Below, piece by piece: positions 8,494 to 18,028 of a stretch of 64,000 nt of DNA. The DNA comes from Henriciella mobilis. Lineage in GTDB: Bacteria; Pseudomonadota; Alphaproteobacteria; Caulobacterales; Hyphomonadaceae. A program made the position numbers and the translations under genes. Positions within the stretch are counted from its first letter, which is position 1. The number at the start of each line of letters is the position of its first letter. The stretch spans positions 336,967 through 400,966 of the forward strand of contig NZ_QWFZ01000039.1 in NCBI RefSeq assembly GCF_003576315.1, written 5' to 3'. A model generated the notes under the pieces. That model had not been told where the DNA came from and searched no databases. It worked only from the letters and a program-made list of their open reading frames with translations.

Positions 8494-9906
8494 ATGAGCA
8501 TCAAACCGATCCACATCATTGGCGGCGGCATGGCCGGGTCCGAAGCGGCTTGGCAGGCCGCTGAAATGGGCGTGCCCGTCATTATACATGAAATGCGCGG
8601 CGTGCGCGGCACCGAGGCCCACCAGACCGACAAGCTGGCCGAGCTGGTCTGCTCGAACTCCTTCCGCTCCGACGACCACACATCGAATGCCGTGGGCGTC
8701 CTGCATGAGGAGATGCGGCGCGCCAACGGGTTGATCATCACGAAGGGCGGCAAGCACCAGGTGCCCGCCGGCAGCGCGCTGGCGGTCGACCGGGAAGGCT
8801 TTTCCGAGGACATCACCGCGACGCTGGAAGCCCATCCGAACGTCACCATTGTGCGCGAGGAAATCGAGGGTATCCCGCCGGAAGACTGGGACAGCGTCAT
8901 CATCGCGACCGGGCCGCTCACCTCGATGAAGCTGGCAGACGCCATCCGCGCCCATACCGGCGAAGAGGACCTCGCCTTCTTCGATGCCATCGCGCCGATC
9001 GTCTATTTCGACAGCATTGACATGGACAAGGCGTGGAAACAGAGCCGCTATGACAAGCCAGGCCCCGGCGGCGACACAGCGGCCTACATCAATTGCGGCA
9101 TGAGCGAGGCCCAGTACAACGCCTTCATCGATGCGCTGATTGCCGGCGAGAAGACCGAGTTCAAGGACTGGGAAAAGGACACGCCTTATTTCGAGGGCTG
9201 CCTGCCCATCGAGGTCATGGCCGAGCGCGGGCGCGAGACGCTGCGTTTCGGGCCGATGAAGCCGGTGGGCCTGACCAATCCTCATCAGCCGGATGTGAAG
9301 CCGCATGCGGTCGTACAGCTGAGGCAGGACAATGCACTCGGCACGCTGTGGAACATGGTCGGCTTCCAGACCAAGCTGAAATATGGCGCGCAGGCGGACA
9401 TCTTCCGGATGATCCCGGGGCTGGAGAATGCGCAGTTCGCCCGGCTCGGCGGCATTCACCGCAACACCTTCCTGAACTCGCCGAAGCTGCTCGACAATCA
9501 GCTGCGCATGAAATCCATGCCGCGGCTGCGTTTTGCAGGCCAGGTGACAGGTGTGGAAGGCTATGTCGAAAGCGCAGCCATGGGCCTGCTCGCCGGGCGC
9601 TTTGCAGCGGCTGAGCGGCTGGGCCGGGACCTCACACCGCCACCGCCGACCACAGCGCTCGGTGCCCTGATCGGCCACATCACGGGCGGTCACCTGGAAG
9701 GCAAGCAGAGCTTCCAGCCGATGAACATCAATTTCGGCCTATTCCCGGATCCCGAGCCCGGCACCATCCCCAACAAGGATGAAGAGGGCCGGCGCCTGCG
9801 CGGCAAGGCCAAGGGGCGCGCGAAGAAAGGCGTTCAGGCGAAACGGGCGCTGGTGGACATTGATGCCTGGCTGGCGGCACAGCGCGAGGCCGTTGCGGCG
9901 GAATAG
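8494..9906 (+). CDS. trmFO: TrmFO, folate/FAD-dependent tRNA (uracil-54-C5)-methyltransferase
   Basis: TrmFO makes ribothymidine at position 54 of tRNA using methylenetetrahydrofolate and FADH2. The 470-residue protein shows the FAD-binding [11 protein letters not shown] (10-20), the conserved [14 protein letters not shown] region (32-45), a cysteine in CSNSFRS (53-59) at the position of the catalytic cysteine, and [13 protein letters not shown] towards the C-terminus. A lysine/arginine-rich tail (about 430-455) follows. It is divergent from the MATE gene across a 123-base region and is followed nine bases later by an epimerase gene, with which it is probably cotranscribed. Confidence 0.95.
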   Translation: MSIKPIHIIGGGMAGSEAAWQAAEMGVPVIIHEMRGVRGTEAHQTDKLAELVCSNSFRSDDHTSNAVGVLHEEMRRANGLIITKGGKHQVPAGSALAVDREGFSEDITATLEAHPNVTIVREEIEGIPPEDWDSVIIATGPLTSMKLADAIRAHTGEEDLAFFDAIAPIVYFDSIDMDKAWKQSRYDKPGPGGDTAAYINCGMSEAQYNAFIDALIAGEKTEFKDWEKDTPYFEGCLPIEVMAERGRETLRFGPMKPVGLTNPHQPDVKPHAVVQLRQDNALGTLWNMVGFQTKLKYGAQADIFRMIPGLENAQFARLGGIHRNTFLNSPKLLDNQLRMKSMPRLRFAGQVTGVEGYVESAAMGLLAGRFAAAERLGRDLTPPPPTTALGALIGHITGGHLEGKQSFQPMNINFGLFPDPEPGTIPNKDEEGRRLRGKAKGRAKKGVQAKRALVDIDAWLAAQREAVAAE

Positions 9907-9915
9907 ACAGGTCTG

Positions 9916-10902
9916 ATGCATGTTCTTCTGACAGGCTCGACTGGTTGGCTCGGGCGCCATCTCGCTCCCATGCTTGAATCTCTGGGCCATTCGGTCACCG
10001 GCGTCGATGTGGCTCCCGGGCCTTTCACACAGGAGATCGGCACAATTGCCGACCGGTCCTTTGTCGACCGTGTGGTTGCGCACCATGGGATCGAGGCAAT
10101 TATCCACGCGGGTGCGCTGCACAAGCCGGACATAGCCCGGTTCCCAAGGCAAGCCTTCATCGACGTCAATGTGACCGGCACGCTGAACCTTCTCGAAGCG
10201 GCGGTTGCCGCCGGTCACAACCGGTTTGTCTTCACCTCGACGACATCGCTGATGATCTCGCAAGCAATCCGGGCTGAAGACAGCGACGAAGCCACCTGGC
10301 TGGACGAGGGGCATGCACCACTCGCGCCGCGCAACATCTATGGCGTCTCCAAGCTCGCTGCTGAAAATCTCTGCCGCGAGGTGCACCAGCAGACAGGCCT
10401 TTCCTGTCTCGTCCTGCGGACTTCGCGCTTCTTTCCCGAAGACGATGACACGCTAACCGACCCGCCGCCCGAACACCTCAAGGCCAACGAATTCCTGAAC
10501 CGGCGAATGACGGTTGAAGATGCGGCCCGCGCCCATATTGCAGCGCTGGACAAGGCGCCAGCGCTCGGCTTTGGCGTCTATCTCGTCTCTGCGCCGACTC
10601 CCTTCCAGCAAGAAGATTGCGCCACCCTCATGACAGACGCTGCCAGCGTCATTGCCCGCTATTTCCCGGACGCGCCAGAGCTGTATGCGAAGCGCGGCTG
10701 GGCCCTTCCGGCAAGTATCGGGCGTGTGTACGATGCGTCTGCCTTTCAGCGTGATCTCGGCTTCAGCTTTCAGACGGATTTTTCCGTGATCCTGGACGCG
10801 CTCCGGTCCGGTGGTGACCTGCCCTTTGCGCATGACGCCGGCTATCCCTCGCCCAGCGTAGCGGGCGCCGGTCTGATCTGGCCGGACAATCGACGCGACT
10901 GA
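9916..10902 (+). CDS. NAD-dependent epimerase/dehydratase (extended SDR)
   Basis: The 328-residue protein has an N-terminal Rossmann motif GSTGWLGRHL (7-16), an acidic residue after the second strand (D31) fitting NAD, and an active-site Y142-x-x-x-K146 in IYGVSKLAAE. This is the extended SDR fold of sugar-nucleotide epimerases and related enzymes. The substrate is not evident. Its ATG follows trmFO by nine bases, with AGGT upstream. Confidence 0.85.
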   Translation: MHVLLTGSTGWLGRHLAPMLESLGHSVTGVDVAPGPFTQEIGTIADRSFVDRVVAHHGIEAIIHAGALHKPDIARFPRQAFIDVNVTGTLNLLEAAVAAGHNRFVFTSTTSLMISQAIRAEDSDEATWLDEGHAPLAPRNIYGVSKLAAENLCREVHQQTGLSCLVLRTSRFFPEDDDTLTDPPPEHLKANEFLNRRMTVEDAARAHIAALDKAPALGFGVYLVSAPTPFQQEDCATLMTDAASVIARYFPDAPELYAKRGWALPASIGRVYDASAFQRDLGFSFQTDFSVILDALRSGGDLPFAHDAGYPSPSVAGAGLIWPDNRRD

Positions 10903-10930
10903 CTGGCGATACGGTGCTATCAGCCAGCTG

Positions 10931-11662
10931 ATGAACGCGCTCTATGACACAATCGGTCTGAAATACGCTGAGCTTCGCAAGCCGGATGCGCGGATTGCGC
11001 GTCAGATCCATGCCGCACTGGGCGATGCGAGAAGCGTCCTGAATGTGGGGGCAGGCACCGGGTCGTATGAGCCTGATGACCGCGAGGTCATAGCGGTCGA
11101 GCCGTCTGCGGAAATGAGCGCGCAGCGCAAGCCGGGCATGGCCAAGGTCGTTCAGGCGGTCGCCGAGGCCCTGCCCTTCCCGGACAGGTCTTTCGATGCC
11201 GCCATGGCGAGCCTCACCATCCATCACTGGTCCGACCCGGCCAAGGGCTGCGCGGAGATGCGGCGCGTCACACGCGGGCCGATTGTCTTCATGACCTTTG
11301 ACGCAGCCGCCCCTGCCTTCTGGCTGACCGACTATCTGCCCGGCCTGATCCGGCTGGATGAAGCGATCATGCCGCCGATTGAAAAATATGCCGAATGGCT
11401 CGGCCCCGTCGAGATTTCGCCCATTCCCATTCCGCAGGACTGCACCGACGGCTTCCTCGCCGCCTACTGGAAGCGGCCCGCCGCTTATCTCGACGCACGT
11501 ATCCGTAGGGGCAGCTCATCTTTCTGGAAGATCGGTGACATATCGGAGCCGCTTGCCCGGCTGGAACGCGACCTGAAGGATGGCACCTGGGAGCGGAAGT
11601 ATGGGCACCTGATGGAGCGCGAAACGCTCGATTGTGGATACAGGTTAGTGCGAACGATCTGA
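10931..11662 (+). CDS. Class I SAM-dependent methyltransferase
   Basis: This is a 243-residue cytoplasmic methyltransferase with motif I LNVGAGTGSYEP (about 37-48), an acidic strand-2 end (VIAVEPS), FPDRSFDAAMASLTIHHW (motif IV/post-IV, UbiE-like) and a C-terminal region with several aromatic residues. The substrate is unknown. No Shine-Dalgarno sequence is visible before the ATG. The 28-base gap after the epimerase forms a small hairpin (CTGGC-GATA / TATC-GCCAG, 10903-10927) right up to the start codon, which could dampen translation. Confidence 0.8.
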   Translation: MNALYDTIGLKYAELRKPDARIARQIHAALGDARSVLNVGAGTGSYEPDDREVIAVEPSAEMSAQRKPGMAKVVQAVAEALPFPDRSFDAAMASLTIHHWSDPAKGCAEMRRVTRGPIVFMTFDAAAPAFWLTDYLPGLIRLDEAIMPPIEKYAEWLGPVEISPIPIPQDCTDGFLAAYWKRPAAYLDARIRRGSSSFWKIGDISEPLARLERDLKDGTWERKYGHLMERETLDCGYRLVRTI

Positions 11663-11721
11663 CCCGGTTTGCCCATCCGCCGCGCCTGTAAACTCAGAAC
11701 ACCCTGCACCGGAGCGCGGCG

Positions 11722-11988
11722 ATGAGACCTCGGAAAACATGGACAAGACTCGCCGGCGCAATGGGCGGGCTGTTTCTGGCCGTCTTCGGCGGATACCTGC
11801 TCTACGAGAAAGTCGGTCTCTCGCTCGCGAGCGGCATGACGGAAGAACGGGTTGGCCTCATTAAGAGGGCAGAGGAACCGGGCATCTTCTGGACGTCGGT
11901 TCTCAGCAACGCGCTGTTCGGCCTGACGCTCACCGGCCTTGGTCTGACAATCTTGCTCGTGACCTTCTCTGCCCGTTCGCGCCTCTAA
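11722..11988 (+). CDS. Small two-helix membrane protein, unknown
   Basis: An 88-residue protein starts with a basic segment (MRPRKTWTRL), then a hydrophobic helix (about 13-30), a polar loop around 40-55 and a second helix (about 62-82), ending ARSRL. GGAG lies eight bases before the ATG. I do not recognise the family. Its stop codon overlaps that of the convergent GST gene by three bases (11985-11988). Confidence 0.6.
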   Translation: MRPRKTWTRLAGAMGGLFLAVFGGYLLYEKVGLSLASGMTEERVGLIKRAEEPGIFWTSVLSNALFGLTLTGLGLTILLVTFSARSRL

Positions 11989-12593
11989 CCGATCTTCTCC
12001 ATCACGCGCGGCATCCATTTGCCGATATTCTCGAACTCTTCATGCGGCTTCCATTTCATGACGCCAGCAAAGCCGGTGAAGCAGTAGAGCGTAATGTCGG
12101 CAATCGAGAAGCGGCCGCAGGCGAGGAAATCGTTTTCGGCGAGATGCGCATCAACGCGCTTGGCCATGGCGCGGGCACTTTTCTCGGCCTTGGCGGCAGC
12201 CTCGGGAACCTGCGGGTTTTCCAGCGGCGCCATCATCGGATGGGCATTGCGGAACCAGGTCGCGAACTGGATGAACAGCATCAGCTCGATGCGCCGGTCC
12301 CACATCTCGATGAGCGCCTTCTCCTTCGGGTCGATCCCCATCAGGTTCGGCTCGGGAAAGACGCCCTCGAAATAGGTACAGATCGCGCGGCTCTCTGTGA
12401 TCTTCGTGCCGTCGTCGAGGACAAGCGCCGGGACCTGCGAGAAGGGCGAGACTTCGCGGTAGGCCTCGGACTTGTGCTCCTGCTTCATGATCGAGATCTC
12501 CTCGATCTCGACCGCATCAAGCTTGCCCTTCGCCTTCAGGAATTTCGTGACGCGCTCGGGGTTCGGCGCCTGCGGGCTGTGATAGAGCTTCAT
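11985..12593 (-). CDS. Glutathione S-transferase family protein
   Basis: The 202-residue protein has an N-terminal thioredoxin-like domain (MKLYHSPQAPNPERV, then VPALVLDDGTKITESRAICTYFE, where the ESxAI glutathione-binding turn is clear) and an all-helical C-terminal domain with GRFSIADITLYCF (around 160-172). GSTs conjugate or isomerise electrophiles with glutathione. The ATG at 12593 has AGGAGG six bases upstream; an upstream in-frame start is not supported. It lies 74 bases downstream of the TonB-dependent receptor on the same strand. Confidence 0.88.
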   Translation of the reverse strand: MKLYHSPQAPNPERVTKFLKAKGKLDAVEIEEISIMKQEHKSEAYREVSPFSQVPALVLDDGTKITESRAICTYFEGVFPEPNLMGIDPKEKALIEMWDRRIELMLFIQFATWFRNAHPMMAPLENPQVPEAAAKAEKSARAMAKRVDAHLAENDFLACGRFSIADITLYCFTGFAGVMKWKPHEEFENIGKWMPRVMEKIG

Positions 12594-12667
12594 GGGATCC
12601 TCCTGTTTGGCGGGAGGTTTAACCCATTCGGCAATATGAGCGAAGACTGACGTTGGGGAGGCCCCGC

Positions 12668-14716
12668 TCAATCGAACCGCTTGCGCACACCGAAGGTCGC
12701 ATTCAGCGGCTCGCCCGGGAAATAGCGGTTGCCGCCGAAGGCAAAGTCGGCCCGGTCGGCATAGTTGAGGTCGAACAGGTTGCGCACGATGACGAAGGCT
12801 TCGAGATCGTCGGTGAACGCATATGAGGCCCGCGCCGATGTGACCGTGTGGCCGGGATAGGTCCGCGTGTTGCCGGGATCGGTAAAATACTCACCGATAT
12901 ACTCCGCCGACAGGCTCGCCTCGAAGGCTTCCGTGGGCCGCCAGGTCAGGCGCAGGTCGCCCAGCCAGTCCGGCGCGGTATCAACTTCATTGCCGGAACG
13001 GATGACTTCCGAACCCGAGGCGACGATGCGGTCAAACGTGTAGGTATGGTCGCCATAGGTCGCTGTGCCCGACACGGTGAAGACCCCGTCGCCCAGCACG
13101 TCCCAGCTCGCCTGCGCCTCGATGCCCTGATGGCGGGTCGAGCCGTCGGTGACGTTCAGGCCATCGGAGTCGCGGAAGAAGAAATTCTCCTTCTCGGCAT
13201 GATAGGCGGCGACATCAAATGCAAGCCGGTCACCCAAGGCCGTCCCGCGCGCGCCGATCTCGAAACTGTCCATGGTCTCTACGTCGGCCTCGGCAATGCC
13301 TTGCTGCGACTGCAGGCGGTAAAGGTCTGAGGCCTGCGGGGCGCGTTCGCCGCGGGCATAGTTCGCGTAGTAGCTGACCGCGCTGCCCTCGGGCGTCCAG
13401 ATTGCGCCAAGCTTCGGTGTCAGCAGGTCGAAACTGTCCTCACGGTCATCGGGCACGAGGAAGCGACCGTTCGGCCCCGGCGGGGCGGCGGTCGAGTAGT
13501 CATAATCATGCGTTTCACCGCGCAGGCCTGCAAGCACGGTCACCGTGTCCGAGACCGCCCATTCCAGCTCGCTCCAGAGCGCCAGCACGGTGGTGTCGAC
13601 CTCATAGTCATAGTGGACACCCACCGGAAAACGCGTATCGCCGGGAAAGAAGCCGAACGGCTCAAGCTGGGTTTCCTTGAGCCAGCCCGAAGCGATGTCG
13701 GCATCGGCGCCAATGCGGAGGGTGAGCGCGTCAGAGGCCTCGACCTCGTATTTCGATTGCAGGCCAAACGCGTCGTGACCGTTCTCCTCCACACCGCCAT
13801 TCGGCAGGAAGTGCTGGGCGAACGCCATCTCCTGCCAGCGATAGAAGGGCGTCAGCGTCAGCTCGCCCGGACCGATTTCGCGTGAGAGGCGAACAGCGCC
13901 CATTGCCCACTGCGCATCGCGATAGGCTTCGGGGTTCGGATTGGAGCTGGCAATGTCATCATCGCGATAGGCCTTGTAGCCCTCGATGAAACCGGCGGTC
14001 TCCTGATTGAGGTTCGACGCGCTGACCCAGACGAGCCCGTCCCAGCCCGCGGCGTCGAAGGCATAGGCTACCGACAGCTTCTGCTGCTCGACACCAGTAT
14101 TGTCCCGCCAGCCGGTATCGTCCTGCAGGGACAATGAGGCGCGCAGCCCGGAGGACAGATTGCCCGTGAGGTCTGCCTTGTAGCGGCCCAGCGTTGAGCC
14201 CGAAATTCGCGTATCGAGGGAATCGCCGAAGGTCGGCTCACCCTGGAAGATATTGATCAGCCCGTGCACCGCATTCGAGCCATACTTGGCCGAGCCCGGC
14301 CCGCGCACGATCTCGATGGCCTCTGCCGTTTCGTGGTGGATCTCGAACAGCGAGTTCACATTACCGAAGGCAGGCGAGCGGGTCGGCACACCATTTTGCA
14401 GGATGAGGAAACTCCCCTGCCCCGCCCCGCCGGTCAGCACGGGCGAGCGCAGCGCGATGAGGTGCTCCTGGCCGGAGTTCATCTGGATGTTCACGCCGGG
14501 CAGCTGGTTCAGGATTTCAGCCGGGTGGTCTGCATCGATGGTGGCGATGGTTTCGGTATCGAGGGTTGCCACGCTGCCGGGCTGCTCAGGTGAACGGTCG
14601 CCATAGACCGTTACCGGCTGCAAGCGCTCACCGGTCTGAACCTGCTGCGAATGCGCCGCAAAGGCGGATACAACGGCAAAGCTGGCAGATGTCGCGAGCA
14701 GGTGGCGGAGCGGCAT
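12668..14716 (-). CDS. TonB-dependent outer-membrane receptor
   Basis: The 682-residue protein starts with a signal peptide (MPLRHLLATSASFAVVSAFA), followed by a short TonB-box-like stretch near LQPVTVYGDR (32-41), a plug domain with ILNQLPGVNIQM and IEIVRGPGSAKYGSNAV, and a beta-barrel ending NATFGVRKRFD. Such receptors import siderophores, vitamins, sugars or nucleobases through the outer membrane using TonB energy. The ligand is unknown. The nupC gene lies 80 bases upstream on the same strand, suggesting but not proving a nucleoside-related role. No Fur-like box, B12 riboswitch or TPP riboswitch is seen in the 80-base gap. Confidence 0.92.
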   Translation of the reverse strand: MPLRHLLATSASFAVVSAFAAHSQQVQTGERLQPVTVYGDRSPEQPGSVATLDTETIATIDADHPAEILNQLPGVNIQMNSGQEHLIALRSPVLTGGAGQGSFLILQNGVPTRSPAFGNVNSLFEIHHETAEAIEIVRGPGSAKYGSNAVHGLINIFQGEPTFGDSLDTRISGSTLGRYKADLTGNLSSGLRASLSLQDDTGWRDNTGVEQQKLSVAYAFDAAGWDGLVWVSASNLNQETAGFIEGYKAYRDDDIASSNPNPEAYRDAQWAMGAVRLSREIGPGELTLTPFYRWQEMAFAQHFLPNGGVEENGHDAFGLQSKYEVEASDALTLRIGADADIASGWLKETQLEPFGFFPGDTRFPVGVHYDYEVDTTVLALWSELEWAVSDTVTVLAGLRGETHDYDYSTAAPPGPNGRFLVPDDREDSFDLLTPKLGAIWTPEGSAVSYYANYARGERAPQASDLYRLQSQQGIAEADVETMDSFEIGARGTALGDRLAFDVAAYHAEKENFFFRDSDGLNVTDGSTRHQGIEAQASWDVLGDGVFTVSGTATYGDHTYTFDRIVASGSEVIRSGNEVDTAPDWLGDLRLTWRPTEAFEASLSAEYIGEYFTDPGNTRTYPGHTVTSARASYAFTDDLEAFVIVRNLFDLNYADRADFAFGGNRYFPGEPLNATFGVRKRFD

Positions 14717-14796
14717 GGGGAGAACTCATTCATTGGGAACACTGTCACCAAGAGTACTAGGTCGCTCACCCCGCCCTGACGAGCCCCACCGCTGCG

Positions 14797-16080
14797 TTAG
14801 CCTGCCCCACCGGTAAACAGTTGCACCGGCAGCGCGCCGACAACTGCGCCCGACAGGCAGGTCGCCAGAGTACCGGCGATCAGCGTCTTCCAGGCGAGTT
14901 CGAGGAAGGTTGCTCGCCTCTCAGGCGAAATGATGTTGAGCCCGCCGATCAGGATGCCGATGGAGCCGAAATTGGCAAAGCCGCAAATGGCGTGGGCCGT
15001 GATGATCCGCGTGCGCGGGTCCATGCCGTCTTCCGGGATATTGCCAAGTTCGATGAAGGCGACGAATTCGGTCAGCACCGTCTTGATGCCCATCAGGGAG
15101 CCGGACAGCGAAGCTTCCTGCCAGGGCACGCCGATCATGTACATCAGCGGCGCGAAGATCCAGCCGAGGATGCGCTGGATCGAGAGCGGCTCTCCCGCCA
15201 CATCCGGGAAAACGCCAAGCCCGGCATTGACCAGCCAGAGCAGTGCCAGCGCCGCGATCAGCATGGTTGCGATGTTGAGCACGATCTGCAGGCCATCGGC
15301 CGCGCCGGTCGCGAAGGCGTCCATGGTCGAGTTGTATTCGAAATCCGGCTCGTGGGCGCGTTCGGTTTCCTCAGCCGTTTCCGGCACCATGGTCAGGGCC
15401 ATGGCCACGGCAGCCGGCGCCGCAATGATCGAGGCCGTGAGAAGCTGGGCCAGCGGGTTTGACATCACCCCGTCGAGGAAGGTCGTATAGATGACGAGCA
15501 CGGAGCCGGCGATGGTCGCGAAACCGGCCGTCATCAGGATGAAGATTTCCGAACGCGTCATGCCCTTGATGTACGGTTTGACGAGGACCGGCGCCTCGGT
15601 CATGCCCATGAAGACGTTGGCTGACACAGCGAGCGATGTGGCCCCGCCAAGGCCCATGGCCTTGCGGAAGACGAAGGCAAACCCCTTGGTGATCCAGCGC
15701 AGGATATGCCAGTGCCAGAGGATTGCTGACAGGGCCGCGACAACGATCACGACGGGGAGGATCTGGAAGAAGAAGAGCGGCGGTGCATCGCCCGCCATGA
15801 TGTTGCTGGCCGCGACATTGTCACCGACATAGCCGAACACGAAGCTTGTGCCGTTGCGGGTCGCTTCCTGCAGGCCATCGACGATCACATTGGCCTTGAA
15901 CAGGATGTTGCGCACGGGCGGCAGGCCGAACAGGACGAGCGCGAAGGCGAACTGGATGGCCACGGCGCCTAGCACGATCCGCCAGGGAAATGCCTTGCGC
16001 CGTTCTGACAGGATCCAGCCGATTCCGAAAATCAGCGCGATGCCAATCAGCGCGCGCGCATTGTCCCAGCCCCATTCCAT
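14797..16080 (-). CDS. nupC: NupC-type concentrative nucleoside transporter (CNT)
   Basis: The 427-residue inner-membrane protein has the CNT layout: three N-terminal helices, then FVFGYVGDN and FFFQILPVVIVVAALSAILW, a central MGMTEAPVLVKPYIKGMTRSEIF (the conserved G-x-x-E-A-P nucleoside-binding region) and C-terminal ICGFANFGSIGILIGGL. CNTs import nucleosides with Na+ or H+. The ATG at 16080 has AGGAGGAG nearby upstream. It precedes the TonB-dependent receptor in the same direction. Confidence 0.93.
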   Translation of the reverse strand: MEWGWDNARALIGIALIFGIGWILSERRKAFPWRIVLGAVAIQFAFALVLFGLPPVRNILFKANVIVDGLQEATRNGTSFVFGYVGDNVAASNIMAGDAPPLFFFQILPVVIVVAALSAILWHWHILRWITKGFAFVFRKAMGLGGATSLAVSANVFMGMTEAPVLVKPYIKGMTRSEIFILMTAGFATIAGSVLVIYTTFLDGVMSNPLAQLLTASIIAAPAAVAMALTMVPETAEETERAHEPDFEYNSTMDAFATGAADGLQIVLNIATMLIAALALLWLVNAGLGVFPDVAGEPLSIQRILGWIFAPLMYMIGVPWQEASLSGSLMGIKTVLTEFVAFIELGNIPEDGMDPRTRIITAHAICGFANFGSIGILIGGLNIISPERRATFLELAWKTLIAGTLATCLSGAVVGALPVQLFTGGAG

Positions 16081-16223
16081 ACCGATCTCCTCCTGACCCG
16101 GATGATTCAGCCTTAGCCTGCGAGCGGGTCGCGCTCTACCCCTCTTCTTCAGGATTGATGCTGGAACACGTCCGGGGCCCGCGCGTTGATCACACTGTGA
16201 GCAATGACTGAAAGGAGTGAGAT

Positions 16224-16490
16224 ATGAAACGCAAGACTTTCGTCCCCCTGCGCGAACAGACGGTCAATATGGAGCCGCGCCCGGTCACGACAGACCAGGT
16301 CGACGCGGTCCTGAACGCTTCCGGCGCCCTTGATGAGCGCATGGAGAAGCTACGCGACCTGCGCCAGAAACATGCCGACTGGGTCAATCGCCAGCCAGAA
16401 ACCGACGGCCGTCCACTGATGCGCTATATCGACGACGGCATGCTGCGCCTGCTGCGCCAAGGCGACCTCAGCGAGGTCGAAGCCGCGTAA
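16224..16490 (+). CDS. Small hypothetical protein, soluble and charged
   Basis: This 88-residue polar protein has a probable helical centre (ALDERMEKLRDLRQKHADW, about 36-54) and a C-terminal LRLLRQGDLSEVEAA. AAGGAGTGAG precedes the ATG closely, and a clear terminator follows, so the gene looks real. I do not recognise the family. A TCACA-c-TGTGA palindrome (16190-16200) lies 24 bases upstream and might be an operator. The nupC gene diverges from it. Confidence 0.6.
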   Translation: MKRKTFVPLREQTVNMEPRPVTTDQVDAVLNASGALDERMEKLRDLRQKHADWVNRQPETDGRPLMRYIDDGMLRLLRQGDLSEVEAA

Positions 16491-16513
16491 GCGCTGCCCG
16501 TCTGATGATAAGA

Positions 16514-16548
16514 AAAGACCGCCGGCAGAAAGCCAGCGGTCTTTTTTT
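16514..16548. terminator. Bidirectional intrinsic terminator
   Basis: A nine-base perfect stem AAAGACCGC / GCGGTCTTT with further inner GGC/GCC pairing is followed by a run of seven T on the plus strand; A-rich sequence on the left gives a U-run on the minus strand. It sits between convergent genes, the small protein and the VOC protein. Confidence 0.85.
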
Positions 16549-16571
16549 GTTTCCTGGTCTGAAGCGCAGGC

Positions 16572-16940
16572 CTAGCCGAGCTTGCAGACGCAGATCTTGT
16601 TGCCGTCCGGATCGCGGAAATAGGCGCCGTAGAAGGTCGGCATGCGATTGCCCGGCTCGCCTTCATCCTTGGCGCCGAGTTCGATGGCCTTCTTGTAGGC
16701 GCGGTCGACGGTTTCGTTGTCCTTGCACGCCAAGGCCGGCATCACGCCATTGCCGACCGTGGCCGGCTCGCCGTCATAGGTGCCGCCAATCGCCAGCATC
16801 GGCTGGCCAGGGCCCGTGCCGTAGAAATAGAGCCGGTCGTTGTCGAAGAAGCGCTGGGCGCCAAGCTCCGGCATCAGCGCATCATAGAAGGCCAGTGCCT
16901 TCTCGATATTGTTCGATCCGAGCGTCACATAAGCCAGCAT
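16572..16940 (-). CDS. VOC (glyoxalase/bleomycin-resistance) family protein
   Basis: A 122-residue vicinal-oxygen-chelate domain with paired beta-alpha-beta-beta-beta modules: MLAYVTLGSNNIEKALAFYD at the start and GAYFRDPDGNKICVCKLG at the end, the usual closing motif. Family members include glyoxalase I, dioxygenases and resistance proteins, so function cannot be assigned. The ATG at 16940 has AGGAGGA seven bases upstream; an upstream extension to 16997 lacks support. Confidence 0.85.
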   Translation of the reverse strand: MLAYVTLGSNNIEKALAFYDALMPELGAQRFFDNDRLYFYGTGPGQPMLAIGGTYDGEPATVGNGVMPALACKDNETVDRAYKKAIELGAKDEGEPGNRMPTFYGAYFRDPDGNKICVCKLG

Positions 16941-17088
16941 GTCGTTCCTCCTGTTTTCTGGTGGGCGAGTTTCATCACGCAGCAACCGCGCCCGCAAGCG
17001 CTAACCCTGCGCCAATGCTTGACGTTTACGTGAGCGGGTGCTGCAAGGCTCGCCATTCGAATTTCATACTGTTCTGAGGAGTCTTTTC

Positions 17089-18006
17089 ATGTCGAACATC
17101 CGTTTTGATGGCCAGGTCGCGATTGTCACGGGCGCCGGTGGCGGCCTTGGCCGCTGTCACGCGCTGGAACTGGCCCGCCGCGGGGCCAAGGTCGTGGTCA
17201 ACGATCTCGGCGCCTCCATGGACGGCTCGGGCGGCAGCTCGGAAGCAGCCAACAATGTCGTCAAGGAAATCGAGGCGCTCGGCGGCGAGGCCATCGCGAA
17301 TGGCTCGTCGGTGACCGATGATGCCGGCGTCAAGAAGATGATCGCCGACGCCATGGACAAGTGGGGGCGCATCGACATCCTCATCGCCAATGCCGGCATC
17401 CTGCGCGACAAGTCCTTCTCCAAGATGACGATGGAAGACATCCAGCTCGTCGTTGACGTTCACCTGATGGGCTCGTTCAAGCCGATCAAGGCCGCCTGGG
17501 ACATCATGAAGGAGCAGAATTTCGGCCGCATCGTCGTGACGACCTCGTCGACCGGTCTTTATGGCAACTTTGGCCAGGCAAACTATGGCGCGGCCAAGCT
17601 CGGCCTCGTTGGCATGATGAACACGCTGAAGATCGAAGGCGCCAAGAACAACATCAAGATCAACGCTGTCTGCCCGGTCGCCGCGACCCGCATGACCGAA
17701 GGCCTGATGCCGGAAGAGGTGCTGGCCCAGCTGAAGCCGGAATATGTCACGCCGGGCGTGATGAACCTCGTCAAGCAGGATGCCCCGACGGGCATGATCC
17801 TGTCGGCCGGCGCCGGTGCCTTCTCCATGGCCGAAATCGTCGAAACCAGGGGCGCCTATGTCGGCCAGGGCGACGCGCTGACGGCCGAGGCCGTCGAAGC
17901 GGCCTGGGACAAGATCACCGACACCTCCGTTCAGACCCATTTCAATGCGGGCGGTGAGCACGGCCAGAACATCTTCGCCCTGCTGGCGGCGGGCAAGAAG
18001 GGCTAA
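17089..18006 (+). CDS. SDR oxidoreductase of the MFE-2 / 3-hydroxyacyl-CoA dehydrogenase type
   Basis: The 305-residue protein carries the classical SDR cofactor motif TGAGGGLG (14-21), acidic D39 in VVNDLG (NAD preference), NAG (101-103), and catalytic S153/S154, Y166 and K170. The insertion NDLGASMDGSGGSS after strand 2 is characteristic of the (3R)-hydroxyacyl-CoA dehydrogenase domain of peroxisomal multifunctional enzyme type 2. A role in beta-oxidation of acyl-CoA or sterol side chains is therefore likely. GAGGAG lies upstream of ATG 17089. The matching hydratase is not adjacent. Confidence 0.88.
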   Translation: MSNIRFDGQVAIVTGAGGGLGRCHALELARRGAKVVVNDLGASMDGSGGSSEAANNVVKEIEALGGEAIANGSSVTDDAGVKKMIADAMDKWGRIDILIANAGILRDKSFSKMTMEDIQLVVDVHLMGSFKPIKAAWDIMKEQNFGRIVVTTSSTGLYGNFGQANYGAAKLGLVGMMNTLKIEGAKNNIKINAVCPVAATRMTEGLMPEEVLAQLKPEYVTPGVMNLVKQDAPTGMILSAGAGAFSMAEIVETRGAYVGQGDALTAEAVEAAWDKITDTSVQTHFNAGGEHGQNIFALLAAGKKG

Positions 18007-18028
18007 AGACCGGTCAATCCTGTAACAA

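Noticed and set aside
8413-9693. 426-codon frame on the minus strand opposite trmFO
   Set aside because: Mirror of the trmFO coding frame with Arg/His/Gly-rich composition and no family similarity.
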